Assembly: GCF_009676955.1 (NCBI RefSeq)
Contig: NZ_CP045696.1
Span: forward strand, 2,177,001 to 2,241,000
Origin: Sodaliphilus pleomorphus
Lineage (GTDB): Bacteria; Bacteroidota; Bacteroidia; Bacteroidales; Muribaculaceae
Reading direction: 5' to 3'
DNA: 64,000 bases
In this document: in pieces, positions 40,472-49,580 of the stretch
Layout of the letters: every line of letters starts with the position of its first letter
Position numbering within the stretch: position 1 is the first letter of the stretch
Made by a program: the position numbers and the translations under genes
The notes under the pieces: model-generated
Told to the model about the DNA's origin: nothing
What the model saw: only the letters and a program-made list of their open reading frames with translations
Databases searched by the model: none

Positions 40472-40918
40472 TTATAAATAACGATGGTCGTATTCTATCC
40501 CGTATGCATCCAAAAAGACTTTGAATTCTTCGGCAAACGTTCGCTTCTCGTGGTGATGCTCTTGATTGCGTATGTACTGAATGACTTTGGACTTTAACGA
40601 TACGCTCACCGAAAATGCCCCATACCCTTCTTGCCATGCAAACTGATTGTAGATGGGACTGTAACGTTTCAACCACCGGGAACTCTCTGCCTTGATTGTG
40701 CGTACTAAATCGGCCAAGGCTATGGTTTTTGTCACCGACACCAGCATGTGCACGTGGTCGGGCATGCCGCCAATTTCAATGAGATGACTGCCGGTTGCGT
40801 TGACGATGCCTGCCATGTACTTGTACAGACTGCCTTCGTCGTCGTGAGCTATGGTTGTGCCACCCGTTTTTGTGTGAAACACGATGTGCACGTTGTTGCT
40901 TACGTAGGTGTTTGCCAT
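40472..40918 (-). CDS. Y1 transposase, IS200-like/RAYT (REP-associated) type
   Basis: 148 residues, full length for TnpA of this class. HUH motif in P-D-H55-V-H57-M-L; W-Q-E-G-Y-G-A-F-S-V-S; and nucleophile Y115 in V-I-Q-Y-I-R-N-Q-E-H-H-H. The end R-T-F-A-E-E-F ... Y-G-I-E-Y-D is typical. Such enzymes cut and join single-stranded DNA at hairpins. Its stop codon lies 11 bases from a 300-bp hairpin-bearing segment and its start is followed at 120 bases by another hairpin array, so the repeats are its likely substrates. No TnpB is present. Confidence 0.9.
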   Translation of the reverse strand: MANTYVSNNVHIVFHTKTGGTTIAHDDEGSLYKYMAGIVNATGSHLIEIGGMPDHVHMLVSVTKTIALADLVRTIKAESSRWLKRYSPIYNQFAWQEGYGAFSVSVSLKSKVIQYIRNQEHHHEKRTFAEEFKVFLDAYGIEYDHRYL

Positions 40919-41040
40919 TTTGTCGTTTTTTTCTCCATTTGGGAGATGGAGTTATGTTGTTGGTGCAATAGAATTTTGTAAAAATGCAAACATAATATAA
41001 AAGAAATAATTGTGCAACCGAATATTGTAAAAACGCGTTG

Positions 41041-42058
41041 ATGCAGGGTTGCGCTCGCCCTGGGGGCTCGCTTCACCGCCTGCGCGTCGCTGTGCCGCTC
41101 CCGTTTGGGAGCTTGCCCCACGTGGGTGCGTGGCTTATGCAGGGGTTGCGCTCGCCCGTTGGGCTCGCTCCACCGCCTGCCTACACTGTGCCGCCCGTTT
41201 CACGGGCTAATCCCGCGGGTGATGTTGGTTTGCAGGGGTTGCGCTCGCCCGTTGGGCTCGCTCCACCGCCTGCCTACACTGTGCCGCCCGTTTCACGGGC
41301 TAATCCCGCAGGTGATGTTGGGTTGCAGGGGTTGCGCTCGCCCTGGGGGCTCGCTTCACCACCTGCGCGTCGCTGTGCCGCTCCCGTTCGGGAGCTTGCC
41401 CCACGTGGGTGCGTGGCTTATGCAGGGGTTTCGCTCGCCCGTTGGGCTCGCTCCACCGCCTGCCTACACTGTGCCGCCCGTTTCACGGGCTAATCCCGCG
41501 GGTGATGTTGGTTTGCAGGGGTTGCGCTCCGCCCGTTGGGCTCGCTCCACCGCCTGCCTACACTGTGCCGCCCGTTTCACGGGCTAATCCCGCAGGTGAT
41601 GTTGGGTTGCAGGGGTTGCGCTCGCCCTGGGGGCTCGCTTCACCACCTGCGCGTCGCTGTGCCGCTCCCGTTCGGGAGCTTGCCCCACGTGGGTGCGTGG
41701 CTTATGCAGGGGTTTCGCTCGCCCGTTGGGCTCGCTCCACCGCCTGCCTACACTGTGCCGCCCGTTTCACGGGCTAATCCCGCGGGTGATGTTGGTTTGC
41801 AGGGGTTGCGCTCCGCCCCGTGGCGTCGCTCCACCGCCTGCCTACACTGTGCCGCCCGTTTCACGGGCTAATCCCGCGGGTGATGTTGGGTTGCAGGGGT
41901 TTCGCTCGCCCGTTGGGCTCGCTCCACCGCCTGCCTACACTGTGCCGCCCGTTTCACGGGCTAATCCCGCAGGGTATGTTGGGTTGCAGGGGTTGCGCTC
42001 CGCCCGTTGGGCTCGCTCCACCGCCTGCCTACACTGTGCCGCCCGTTTCACGGGCTAA
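41041..42058 (+). repeat. Right REP-like array with B-A-A higher-order repeat
   Basis: Eleven tandem units in order B A A B A A B A A A A. B hairpins start at 41097, 41380 and 41664 (283-284 bp apart); A hairpins at 41193, 41286, 41476, 41570, 41760, 41854, 41947, 42041 (93-94 bp apart when adjacent). Units are separated by CCCGCGGG-like or CCCACGTGGG palindromes. The gap 40919-41040 before it is AT-rich and should hold the transposase promoter. No gene is accepted between 40919 and 42472. Confidence 0.9.
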
Positions 42059-42286
42059 AATTGTGTTTATGCCCGTGGTGGCGCGGCGGCGAGGATACAT
42101 TGAAAATTTTTTTTCGTGTGATTTATTGTTGATTTTCCTCCATCGCCTGGTGGCGGGCGTGGCGGTAGCCCGTGGAACGGGCGACATAGAGTAGGCAGGC
42201 GGTGGAGCGAGCCAGCGGCGAGCGGAACCCCTGTGACCGCACCGCCCCCGCCAGGTCAAGCTCCCGAACGGGAGCGGCACAGCTAC
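41989..42286. repeat. 300-bp end segment, copy 2
   Basis: Nearly identical to 40161-40460, including the linker and the inverted hairpins (GCCCGTGGAACGGGC, 42168-42182, with one change, and GCTCCCGAACGGGAGC, 42260-42275). It closes the right array; from 42287 the similarity fades and host sequence begins. Confidence 0.8.
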
Positions 42287-42404
42287 GAGACAGGTGGTGG
42301 AGCGCGTAACCCCTGCATGGCGCCACCCGCGCATTCGCCAGGGCCCGCATGGGGTGGGTTCGGACGGCCACAAGGGCCGCGCCCTGCCATTTGCTGTGGA
42401 ACGA

Positions 42405-42444
42405 AAAAAAGAGCATCCTGGCGGCGGTGGGCTGCCAGGATGCT
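42405..42444 (-). terminator. Terminator of the 42473-44422 gene
   Basis: Perfect 11-bp arms AGCATCCTGGC (42412-42422) and GCCAGGATGCT (42434-42444); on the minus strand followed by a T run from the A at 42404-42410. The segment 42287-42404 shows no gene. Confidence 0.85.
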
Positions 42445-42472
42445 GTGGGTTGGGGTTGTGGGGCAAGGCGGA

Positions 42473-44422
42473 CTATTTCACTACCTTGTCGACACGGGTG
42501 GAACCGTCGGTGTAGACGGTCTTCACGATGTTGATGCCCTCATAGGGCTCGGCGCTCGACTGTCCCTGCAGGTTGTAGTATATCACGCGCTCGACCGTGG
42601 CGGCCTCGTTCACACTGCCCACGGCGGTAACCACGTTGCCGTCGATCGACCCGATTTCCACGGGTTGTGTCAGGGGATACACAGTGTAGCCGCTGGCTGC
42701 CGGGGCGCTGAGCTTGCCGGCCTTGCTGCTGGCGGTGTTCACTTTCACTATGCCCTCAAAGCTGTAGATCGAGTTCTCCTTGAGCTTGCTCTGGTCGCCG
42801 CCATAGGCAAACTCGCCCGAGAGGCCAGCCTGGTTGACCTTGCCATCCACATGGGTGGGCGCCACCATCTTGCTGCCGTCCCACATGGCCCAGGTGATGC
42901 TTGCCACCTCGCAGGGCTTGGGCGTGACGAAGAAGAATTGTTCGTGTTTGCCCTGAGTGCCCGTTTGCGTGCCGCCGAAGCTGGCAGCGATGTAGGTGTT
43001 GGGTGTGTAGGTGCTCTCTTGGCCCACGGTGGGTGCCACGGTGAGCTTCACTGTGGGGTTCACCTTGTCGGTGAGCACACCCTCGACGCCGCTTATCACG
43101 TGGTTGATCACGTTGCTGTTCATCAGCTTGGTGGCTGTGGCCTCGTCGAGCGACAGGGCCACCCAGTTGCTCTGGTCGTAGGCACCGGTTTGCAGCTTGG
43201 CGCGATCCTTCATGTAGTCGACCTGGCCCTGCTGACTTGCGTCCTTGCTGGCATAGGCGTTGTTGTCCTTGCAGTAGAGCACATTGTCGTCGCCAAAGGC
43301 CACTGCGGTGAGTTCGCCATCGTTGATGTGATACAGCGTTTTGCTGTCGGCCTCCTTGGTCACCAAGCCCGCCAGCGAGGTCGTCACAGCCTCTTGCTTG
43401 GCAATGAGCACTACATCGCTTTTTGTGTCCATATAGGCCAGTTCGCCGTTGATGCACTTTTCATCGGGGTAGGCGCTGGCAAAGGTGTCGAAAAATCCCA
43501 GCTGGCCGTCTTTCACGCTCAGCACACGGTAGTTGGCATTGGCATTGCTTTTGGCAGTGCCAAAGGCATAGGCCGTACCGTTGGTGTAGCTGCCTGTTTC
43601 ACCATCCTTGGCATTGACCACCGAAGTCTTGAAATAGGAATACTGGGTGCCGCTCACGAGGCTCGAAGTCACAGTCGACTCGGCGGTGTACTTGCCGCCT
43701 ATGGCTTGTGGATAGAGGCGGTTGTCGCTGGCGTTGACCGACTTGCAGCGCAGTATCACGGGCGTGTTGGCCGGCACCACATTGTCGTGTGGCAGCTCGT
43801 TGAGCTTGCCGCCCACCACTGTGAAGGCGTCAACGCCTTGCGAGAGTTTGTAGGAGAACGAAGCGCGCAAGGTGGTGTAGTAGTAGCCGTCAAGAAAATC
43901 GGTAGACTTGGGCGACACACCAAAGTAGCAATCACCACCATTGCCTGTGTCGACAGGCTTGATGTACCATTTGCAATCATCGGCATCTCCAGTGGCAGCT
44001 TTGTCAAACCCTTTTCCAGCCTCGTCTTGAAAATAAACATCTTTTTTAAAAAACAAAAATCCTGCAGTAACCCAGGCATTGTACACAGCCTCATTTTTGT
44101 CTCCAGTGCCGTTTTGCTTGATGTTCACGCTGTAACCTGTGATGTCTTTCACACTTGTGCCTTGGGCCGAGAGATTGTAGCCACTTGAGATGTAAATGAG
44201 GGTTCCAGGCTCGGTGTGCTGCTCGCCGTCGTTTTCCAGCCGGATGGCATGGAAGTCTTGTGATAATGCTGATGCTGAGCCTTTGTCATGAATCAAATTG
44301 ATATAGCGCTTGGTGGCTTTGTTCTGGACCATGTAGAAGTGGCCGGCGCCCTGCGAGAAATCGGCGTGGGCAAGGCCAAAACCCAGAATAGTCATCGCTG
44401 CGAGAAGTAAAGTTTTCTTCAT
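42473..44422 (-). CDS. Secreted protein with sorting-domain-like C-terminal tail
   Basis: 649 residues from the ATG at 44422; a longer frame would need an ATT start. Signal peptide M-K-K-T-L-L-L-A-A-M-T-I-L-G-F-G-L-A-H-A, cut before D-F-S. The next region (H-F-Y-M-V-Q-N-K-A-T-K-R-Y-I-N-L) resembles the repeat start of the neighbouring 1594-residue protein. The last 40 residues (I-Y-Y-N-L-Q-G-Q, E-G-I-N-I-V-K-T, D-K-V-V-K) resemble type IX secretion C-terminal domains and are nearly the same in the 50996 gene. Probably exported to the cell surface. Function of the body unknown. Confidence 0.7.
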   Translation of the reverse strand: MKKTLLLAAMTILGFGLAHADFSQGAGHFYMVQNKATKRYINLIHDKGSASALSQDFHAIRLENDGEQHTEPGTLIYISSGYNLSAQGTSVKDITGYSVNIKQNGTGDKNEAVYNAWVTAGFLFFKKDVYFQDEAGKGFDKAATGDADDCKWYIKPVDTGNGGDCYFGVSPKSTDFLDGYYYTTLRASFSYKLSQGVDAFTVVGGKLNELPHDNVVPANTPVILRCKSVNASDNRLYPQAIGGKYTAESTVTSSLVSGTQYSYFKTSVVNAKDGETGSYTNGTAYAFGTAKSNANANYRVLSVKDGQLGFFDTFASAYPDEKCINGELAYMDTKSDVVLIAKQEAVTTSLAGLVTKEADSKTLYHINDGELTAVAFGDDNVLYCKDNNAYASKDASQQGQVDYMKDRAKLQTGAYDQSNWVALSLDEATATKLMNSNVINHVISGVEGVLTDKVNPTVKLTVAPTVGQESTYTPNTYIAASFGGTQTGTQGKHEQFFFVTPKPCEVASITWAMWDGSKMVAPTHVDGKVNQAGLSGEFAYGGDQSKLKENSIYSFEGIVKVNTASSKAGKLSAPAASGYTVYPLTQPVEIGSIDGNVVTAVGSVNEAATVERVIYYNLQGQSSAEPYEGINIVKTVYTDGSTRVDKVVK

Positions 44423-44481
44423 TTGCTTTTTCTTGTTTTGTTTCAACAATTGTTGTTGTGTTGTGATTGAATTTTGAGAAA

Positions 44482-44542
44482 AAACAAAACGGGTGCAGGA
44501 GATGGCTCCTGGGTGAGCCCAGTGGGTTTTTCCTGCACCCGT
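44482..44542 (-). terminator. Branched terminator of the 1594-residue protein gene
   Basis: Perfect 12-bp outer arms ACGGGTGCAGGA (44489-44500) and TCCTGCACCCGT (44531-44542) enclosing a small GGCTC/GAGCC hairpin; on the minus strand a T-rich run follows (TTTTGTTTTTT). Confidence 0.85.
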
Positions 44543-44578
44543 GTTGTTGTCTTTAGGTTATAGAGTGGTGATGCTCTA

Positions 44579-47500
44579 CTACTTGAGCACCTTGGTTGTG
44601 GTCTTGGTGCCGTCGGTGTAGGTGGTGACTACAATGTTGACGCCTGCTTGAGGCTCGCTGGTCTCGATGCCGGCTACGTTGTAGTAGCGCACACTCTTCA
44701 CCGTCTTGGCCACGGTCACGTCGTCGACGTGGGTCACCACGGTGCTGCCGCCGCTGGTGAGCTCGAGGATATAGCCAGGAGCCACGTTGGCGTTGCTGTT
44801 GTCAAAGGTTACTTTAGCATCCCAGTTGGTGTTTTGAGCATTGCCGTCGAGATAGGCCTTGTTAGGCTCCATCTTGCTCACGGCGTCTTTCCAGAAGCCC
44901 AAGCCCTGCATGTTGAGATACTGATTGCCGGTGCCATCGCCCTGGAGGTCGTCGACACGCGTCTTCACGCTCAGCGGCAGGTAGGCGCCAGCTGCCTTGC
45001 TGGGCACTGCATCGCCAAAGAACGAGGCAGCGAGCAGGTTGTCGGCTGCGCTGGTGGTGGTGATCACCTTCTTGCGAGGAGCGCCGCTGCCACCCATTAT
45101 CTTGCCAATGAGCATGCTGAGGAATTGCTGGTAGGCGTCGATCGACTGCACGTCGGCTCCGGCAGGCTCGTCGGCACTCGGGTTATTGTAGTCGATGCTT
45201 GCGGGTGTGCCCTGGGGCACAAGCTGGATGTTGCCCTTCTGGGTGCGCAGCACCACAGGAGTTTGCACGGGTATCACGTTGCCCTGCATGGCATTCTCGA
45301 GCTTCACGAGGTAGTACACCTGGGTCTTGCCGTTGCCTATATTGCGGGTCACGCGCTCGGTGCTCAGGGCCTTGTAGGCCTCGGTGGTGCCGTTGGCCGG
45401 GTCGGCCACTGCGGCGTCGAAGTCGTAGTAGCCCGTGGTGTAGTTCCAGCTATCGTCGACCGTGGCGCCGTCCAGCGTCGAGGAGCTGTAGTGCTGCTCG
45501 GGAGTGACGTCGAGGTAGGGGTAGTAGGCCGTAGTGCTGTAGCCCTCGGCCTTGGGGTCGAATGGCTCAAGCACCCACTTGGCAGCCTCGTTGCTGGCAG
45601 CCTCGCTGGCCTCCTGGAAGTCGAAGGTGGCATACTTGTCCTCTTGCGTGAGGCAATAGGTGGTGCCATATTTCACGTTCTTGAGGTTGTTGAGTATCAA
45701 GTTGTTGATGCGCTCGGGCAGCACGTTGGGGTGATTCTTCACCACGTCGCACACCTTGCTGGTCATGTAGTCCCACAGCTGGTCGGGGTTGTCGATGCGG
45801 TTTGCGCACTGGGCAGCGATCTCGAGCACGCGGTCCTTGATGCCGCCGTCGCCGCTCTTCATGCTGTTGATCTTGTTCACCAGTTGGGTCTTGGTCTTGC
45901 CCATGAGCTTGAGGGCCATGTTGGCCATGTCGCAGTACTCGGCCACATCGGGCACCTTGGCGCTCACCTCAAAGGCCTTGTTGCCTGTAGCGGTGAACAC
46001 GGGAGTGGCGTAGTAGTTGACGTCGACGCTCTGCACCAGGGCCTTGATGGCGGGCTCCACGAGCGAGGCATACTTGCTGTAGTTGGGATTGTTTTCCACA
46101 ATCTCCTTGAGCTTCTCGGTCACGATGGGCAGCACGAACTGGTTGGCCAGTGCCATGGTCGCGTTGATATAGGTGTTCACGTTCACACCTTGCGAGCGCA
46201 GGGCCTTGATGGGGAATTTCACGCCGTCGGCCGAGTCGCCCATGTCCACATAGATCACGGTGCCAGCCTGGCTCTTGGCCTGCTCTGCGGTGAGGTCGGG
46301 CTCGGCAGTGAAGTTGCCGGTCACGTTCACATAGGCCTTGCCGCTATCGGTGCCCTTGGCATTGCGAATGCGGAACCAGCCGGTCACGCCCTTGCCGGGG
46401 TTGGCCTTGGCCATGCCCCACCACAGGTGGGTGTCGCTCAGGTCGGCAGTGTTGCCGTCCTCGATGCCAAAGGTGTTGACGCCGGTGGCCGTGGTCACGT
46501 CGGCGCGCAGGTAGTAGGTGTGGCCCTCTTTGATCTTGTCGATGTTGTTGAGCACCATGCTCTTGAGCTTGCTGTCGGTGGCGTTGCCTGCCTTGTTGAG
46601 GTAGACCTTCACCTGGTCGATGAGCCACTGCCACACGCCGTCGTTGTTGGCAATGACGGTGCTGCCGGCCTCGCGGTTCACGTGCTCCACGATGATCGTC
46701 TTGATGTCGGCCGGAATGGCGGGGAAGGTGGCGTAGGCATAGAAGGCGCTGTCCTGGTTGGGCACGAGCCTTATCTTCATGTAGGCGTTGGTCTTGATGA
46801 AGTTCTCAAAGTAGTCGGTGGCCTTCTGCTTGTTTTCGTCGCTCGACGACTTGAGGTTGGCCAGCACTACCTGCTTGCCCAGCTCGATGGCGTGGGCGAT
46901 ATAGTTGTAGCACTCGATGTAGTTGCCGTTGTTGTCGGTGCCGGCCAGGCTGTTGAGCTTGTAGCCGCCGTCGGGCAGCTGGCTGTCGATGCCCACGTGC
47001 ACAGGAGTGGCTTGGGCCTCGTCGACATCGGGGGCTGCATAGTACTTGCTCTTGACGTCGACCCACTTGCGGGTGGCCACGTTCTGAATCTTGTAGAAGC
47101 CGCTCTCGATGGCAGCGTCGGCCTTCACCTGGTCGAGACCCCACTCGATGCTCTTGTCGGTGCTATTGTAGTTGGCGGCGTCGACATAGCCGAAGCCGTC
47201 TTGTGCACCGTCGTTGTCGGCGCTCAGGTAGTAGGTGTGGCCTTGCTTGATGCTGTTGATGGCCTTGAGCACATAGGCCTTGACGTCGCTATCGGTCTGC
47301 GACGAGCCCAGGTACTGCTTCACATAGTCGACCAGGAAGTTCCAGGCGGCATCGGCGGTTTTCTCCTTGATGCTGCCGTGGTTGTACATGGCCTCGACCA
47401 CCTCGTCGGGGATGACGGGGATGGTGGCCAGGGCATACACATAGTTGGCACCGGCCACGGGCTTGACGCGCATGTAGATGTTGTCGTGCATGAACTTGTC

Positions 47501-49363
47501 GAGGTAGTCTTGTGCCTTCTTCACGTTCTCGTCGCTGGCCTGGCGGGTGGTGTTGCCTTCACTGTCGGTGTAGTCGCCCTTGAGAATGGTGGCGATGGCA
47601 ATCTTGCCCAGGCTCAGGGCCTTGTCGATGTAGCTGTAGCACTCCACGAGCTTGCCGGTGGCGGGGTCGGTGCCGGCCAGGCTGTTGAGCTTGTAGCTGC
47701 CGTCGGGCAGCTTGCCGGCAAAGCCCAGGTGCACGTCGCTGGCCTCGGCCTCGGTGGCATCGGGGCGAGCGTAGTACTTGCTGCGTATTTTTACATACTT
47801 GTTGTTGCCCACGTTGTGGATCTTGTAGGTGCCGCTGGCCAGGTTCTCGGGTTGCACCTCTTGTGCAATCACGCCCCACATGAGGCTCTTGCTCGTGAGG
47901 TCGGCCTCGGTGGCGTCGACATAGCCGAAGCCGTTCTCGGCACCGTTGTTGTCGGCGGTGAGATAGTAGGTGTGGCCTTGCTTAATCTTGTCGATGTTGT
48001 TGAGCACCACTTGCTTGAGCTTGCTGTCGGTGCTGGACTTGTCGAGATAGCGCTTCACATAGTCTACGCCAAACTGCCAGGCGGCCTCGGGGGTGGCCTC
48101 GGCAATGGCGCCGTGGGCCTTCATCTGGTCGGCCACTTCTTGCGGCACGGTGGGAATGGTGGCAAAGGCATACACGGCCTCGTCTTGCCCGGCCACGGGC
48201 TTGACGCTCATGTACACGTTCTCGTGCAGGTATTTCTCAAGATAGGCTTGTGCCTTGGCAATGTTGTCGGCACTGGCCTCGCGCACGCCCTCGTAGTCGC
48301 CGTTGAGCACGGCGGCGATGGCATACTTGCCCAGGGTGATGGCGCGGTCGATGTAGCTGTAGCAGTCTACATAGGTGTTGCCCTCTTTCTCGATGGCAGC
48401 GAGCTTGGTGAGCTTGACCGAGCCGTCGTCGCTGCGCTGGCCAAAGGCCAGGTCGATGTTGCTGGCGTCGGCCTCGAGGGCGTCGGGCTTGGCATAGTAC
48501 TTCTTGAGCACCTCAACATAGCGCTCGTTGCCCAGGTTGCGCACCTGGTAGGTACCGTCTTGCAGTGCGTTGGCACTCACCTTGGCGATGAGCTTCCACT
48601 GGAAGTAGTCGTCGGCCTTACCCGAGCCGGCGATGGGTGCAAAGTGGGCATCGGCCTCAACGTAGTCAAACGACGGGTAGCCGTCGGCGCCCAGCAGGTA
48701 GGTCTTGCCCAGGGCCACCTTGCGCAGGTTGCGCAGCACCTTGGCCTTGAGGTCGGCATCGGTCTGGCTCTTGCCCAGGTACTGCTCCACGAGCGAGCAC
48801 AGGTAGGCATAGGCGGCCGTCTGCGTGGGTTCGGCAATTTTGCCTTTCTTCACCATCCAGTCGAGCACCTCGTCGGGCAGGTTGGGAATGGTGGCCACGG
48901 CACGGTAGGTGCTGGCCTTGCCAGCCACGGGGTAGAGGCGCATGTGGGCGTTGTCGGTGATAAACTTGTCCATGGCCTGCTCGGCCTTGGCCTTGTTTTC
49001 ATCGCTCGACGAGGCAATCTCTTGCCTGAGCACAGCGTTGCCAATGTGGATGGCTCTGGTCACGTAGTCGTAGACTTCAACACTCTGGGTCTGCCCGTCG
49101 GCAGTGGTGTAGGTCGAAGCCAGCGAGTTCATCTTGTAGGTGCCGTCGTCGAGCACGCCAGCCACACCCACGGTGATCTTGCTGGCTTCGGCTTGGGCGC
49201 TCTCGTTGGGCTCGGCGGCATACTTGCCGGTCACCTTCACATAGAGCTTGGACCCTACATTCTGAATGCGATAGACGCCCGTCTGGGGCGACTGCGCATG
49301 GGCGCCAAGCCCGCACATAGCGAGCAGCAGCGTCACAATCATGTAGCTTAGAATCCTTTTCAT
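44579..49363 (-). CDS. Large secreted protein with five repeats of about 240 residues
   Basis: 1594 residues. Signal peptide to A-H-A-Q (about 24). Five repeats begin near residues 28, 269, 510, 752 and 995, each opening G-x-Y-x-I-x-N-x-G-x-x-x-Y-V-x-V and continuing K-Y-Y-A-x-P-D-x-x-E-A-x-A-S, then D-G-x-Y-K-L-N-S-L-A, a long helical part and G-H-T-Y-Y-L-x-A-D. Repeat 5 is the most diverged. Residues about 1240-1550 are unique, and the end V-R-Y-Y-N-V-A-G, A-G-V-N-I-V-V-T, T-K-V-L-K is sorting-domain-like. Possibly a surface adhesin or binding protein; no enzyme motif seen. The reading frame on the opposite strand is an artefact. Confidence 0.8.
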   Translation of the reverse strand: MKRILSYMIVTLLLAMCGLGAHAQSPQTGVYRIQNVGSKLYVKVTGKYAAEPNESAQAEASKITVGVAGVLDDGTYKMNSLASTYTTADGQTQSVEVYDYVTRAIHIGNAVLRQEIASSSDENKAKAEQAMDKFITDNAHMRLYPVAGKASTYRAVATIPNLPDEVLDWMVKKGKIAEPTQTAAYAYLCSLVEQYLGKSQTDADLKAKVLRNLRKVALGKTYLLGADGYPSFDYVEADAHFAPIAGSGKADDYFQWKLIAKVSANALQDGTYQVRNLGNERYVEVLKKYYAKPDALEADASNIDLAFGQRSDDGSVKLTKLAAIEKEGNTYVDCYSYIDRAITLGKYAIAAVLNGDYEGVREASADNIAKAQAYLEKYLHENVYMSVKPVAGQDEAVYAFATIPTVPQEVADQMKAHGAIAEATPEAAWQFGVDYVKRYLDKSSTDSKLKQVVLNNIDKIKQGHTYYLTADNNGAENGFGYVDATEADLTSKSLMWGVIAQEVQPENLASGTYKIHNVGNNKYVKIRSKYYARPDATEAEASDVHLGFAGKLPDGSYKLNSLAGTDPATGKLVECYSYIDKALSLGKIAIATILKGDYTDSEGNTTRQASDENVKKAQDYLDKFMHDNIYMRVKPVAGANYVYALATIPVIPDEVVEAMYNHGSIKEKTADAAWNFLVDYVKQYLGSSQTDSDVKAYVLKAINSIKQGHTYYLSADNDGAQDGFGYVDAANYNSTDKSIEWGLDQVKADAAIESGFYKIQNVATRKWVDVKSKYYAAPDVDEAQATPVHVGIDSQLPDGGYKLNSLAGTDNNGNYIECYNYIAHAIELGKQVVLANLKSSSDENKQKATDYFENFIKTNAYMKIRLVPNQDSAFYAYATFPAIPADIKTIIVEHVNREAGSTVIANNDGVWQWLIDQVKVYLNKAGNATDSKLKSMVLNNIDKIKEGHTYYLRADVTTATGVNTFGIEDGNTADLSDTHLWWGMAKANPGKGVTGWFRIRNAKGTDSGKAYVNVTGNFTAEPDLTAEQAKSQAGTVIYVDMGDSADGVKFPIKALRSQGVNVNTYINATMALANQFVLPIVTEKLKEIVENNPNYSKYASLVEPAIKALVQSVDVNYYATPVFTATGNKAFEVSAKVPDVAEYCDMANMALKLMGKTKTQLVNKINSMKSGDGGIKDRVLEIAAQCANRIDNPDQLWDYMTSKVCDVVKNHPNVLPERINNLILNNLKNVKYGTTYCLTQEDKYATFDFQEASEAASNEAAKWVLEPFDPKAEGYSTTAYYPYLDVTPEQHYSSSTLDGATVDDSWNYTTGYYDFDAAVADPANGTTEAYKALSTERVTRNIGNGKTQVYYLVKLENAMQGNVIPVQTPVVLRTQKGNIQLVPQGTPASIDYNNPSADEPAGADVQSIDAYQQFLSMLIGKIMGGSGAPRKKVITTTSAADNLLAASFFGDAVPSKAAGAYLPLSVKTRVDDLQGDGTGNQYLNMQGLGFWKDAVSKMEPNKAYLDGNAQNTNWDAKVTFDNSNANVAPGYILELTSGGSTVVTHVDDVTVAKTVKSVRYYNVAGIETSEPQAGVNIVVTTYTDGTKTTTKVLK

Positions 49364-49580
49364 TGTTTAAGTTTTTTTTTAGAGTAGAATTTATTTATGC
49401 TTTGATTATGTTTTGTGCGTGAGTAGATGTGTCGATTTTTTCCTATCGTTGCGGTTGTTGTCAATCGGGCATCAGCACAGAAGACGGCTCGCGATGCGGG
49501 CAGGGTGGCTTCATGCTGGCAATGTGAATAGGAGCTATGTGTGAGGCTATATTCATGTGCTGATGTTCTTTATTCTGCTA

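Noticed and set aside
41041..42058. CRISPR array
   Set aside because: Units of 93-97 bp follow each other directly without unique spacers, and no cas genes are near.
41038..42194. Several overlapping plus-strand frames of 110-160 codons over the repeat arrays
   Set aside because: They are translations of the 93-97 bp repeat units in changing frames and contain hairpins every 90 bases. No start signals or conserved frame.
42233..44188. A 651-codon plus-strand frame antisense to the 42473 gene
   Set aside because: Same antisense artefact; the first part runs through repeat sequence and the terminator of the sense gene.
44648..49351. A 1567-codon open frame on the plus strand, antisense to the giant repeat protein
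   Set aside because: It mirrors the sense gene codon by codon, has a low-complexity G/V/H/L composition, no signal peptide and no independent start signals. GC-rich repetitive codons simply leave the antisense frame without stops.
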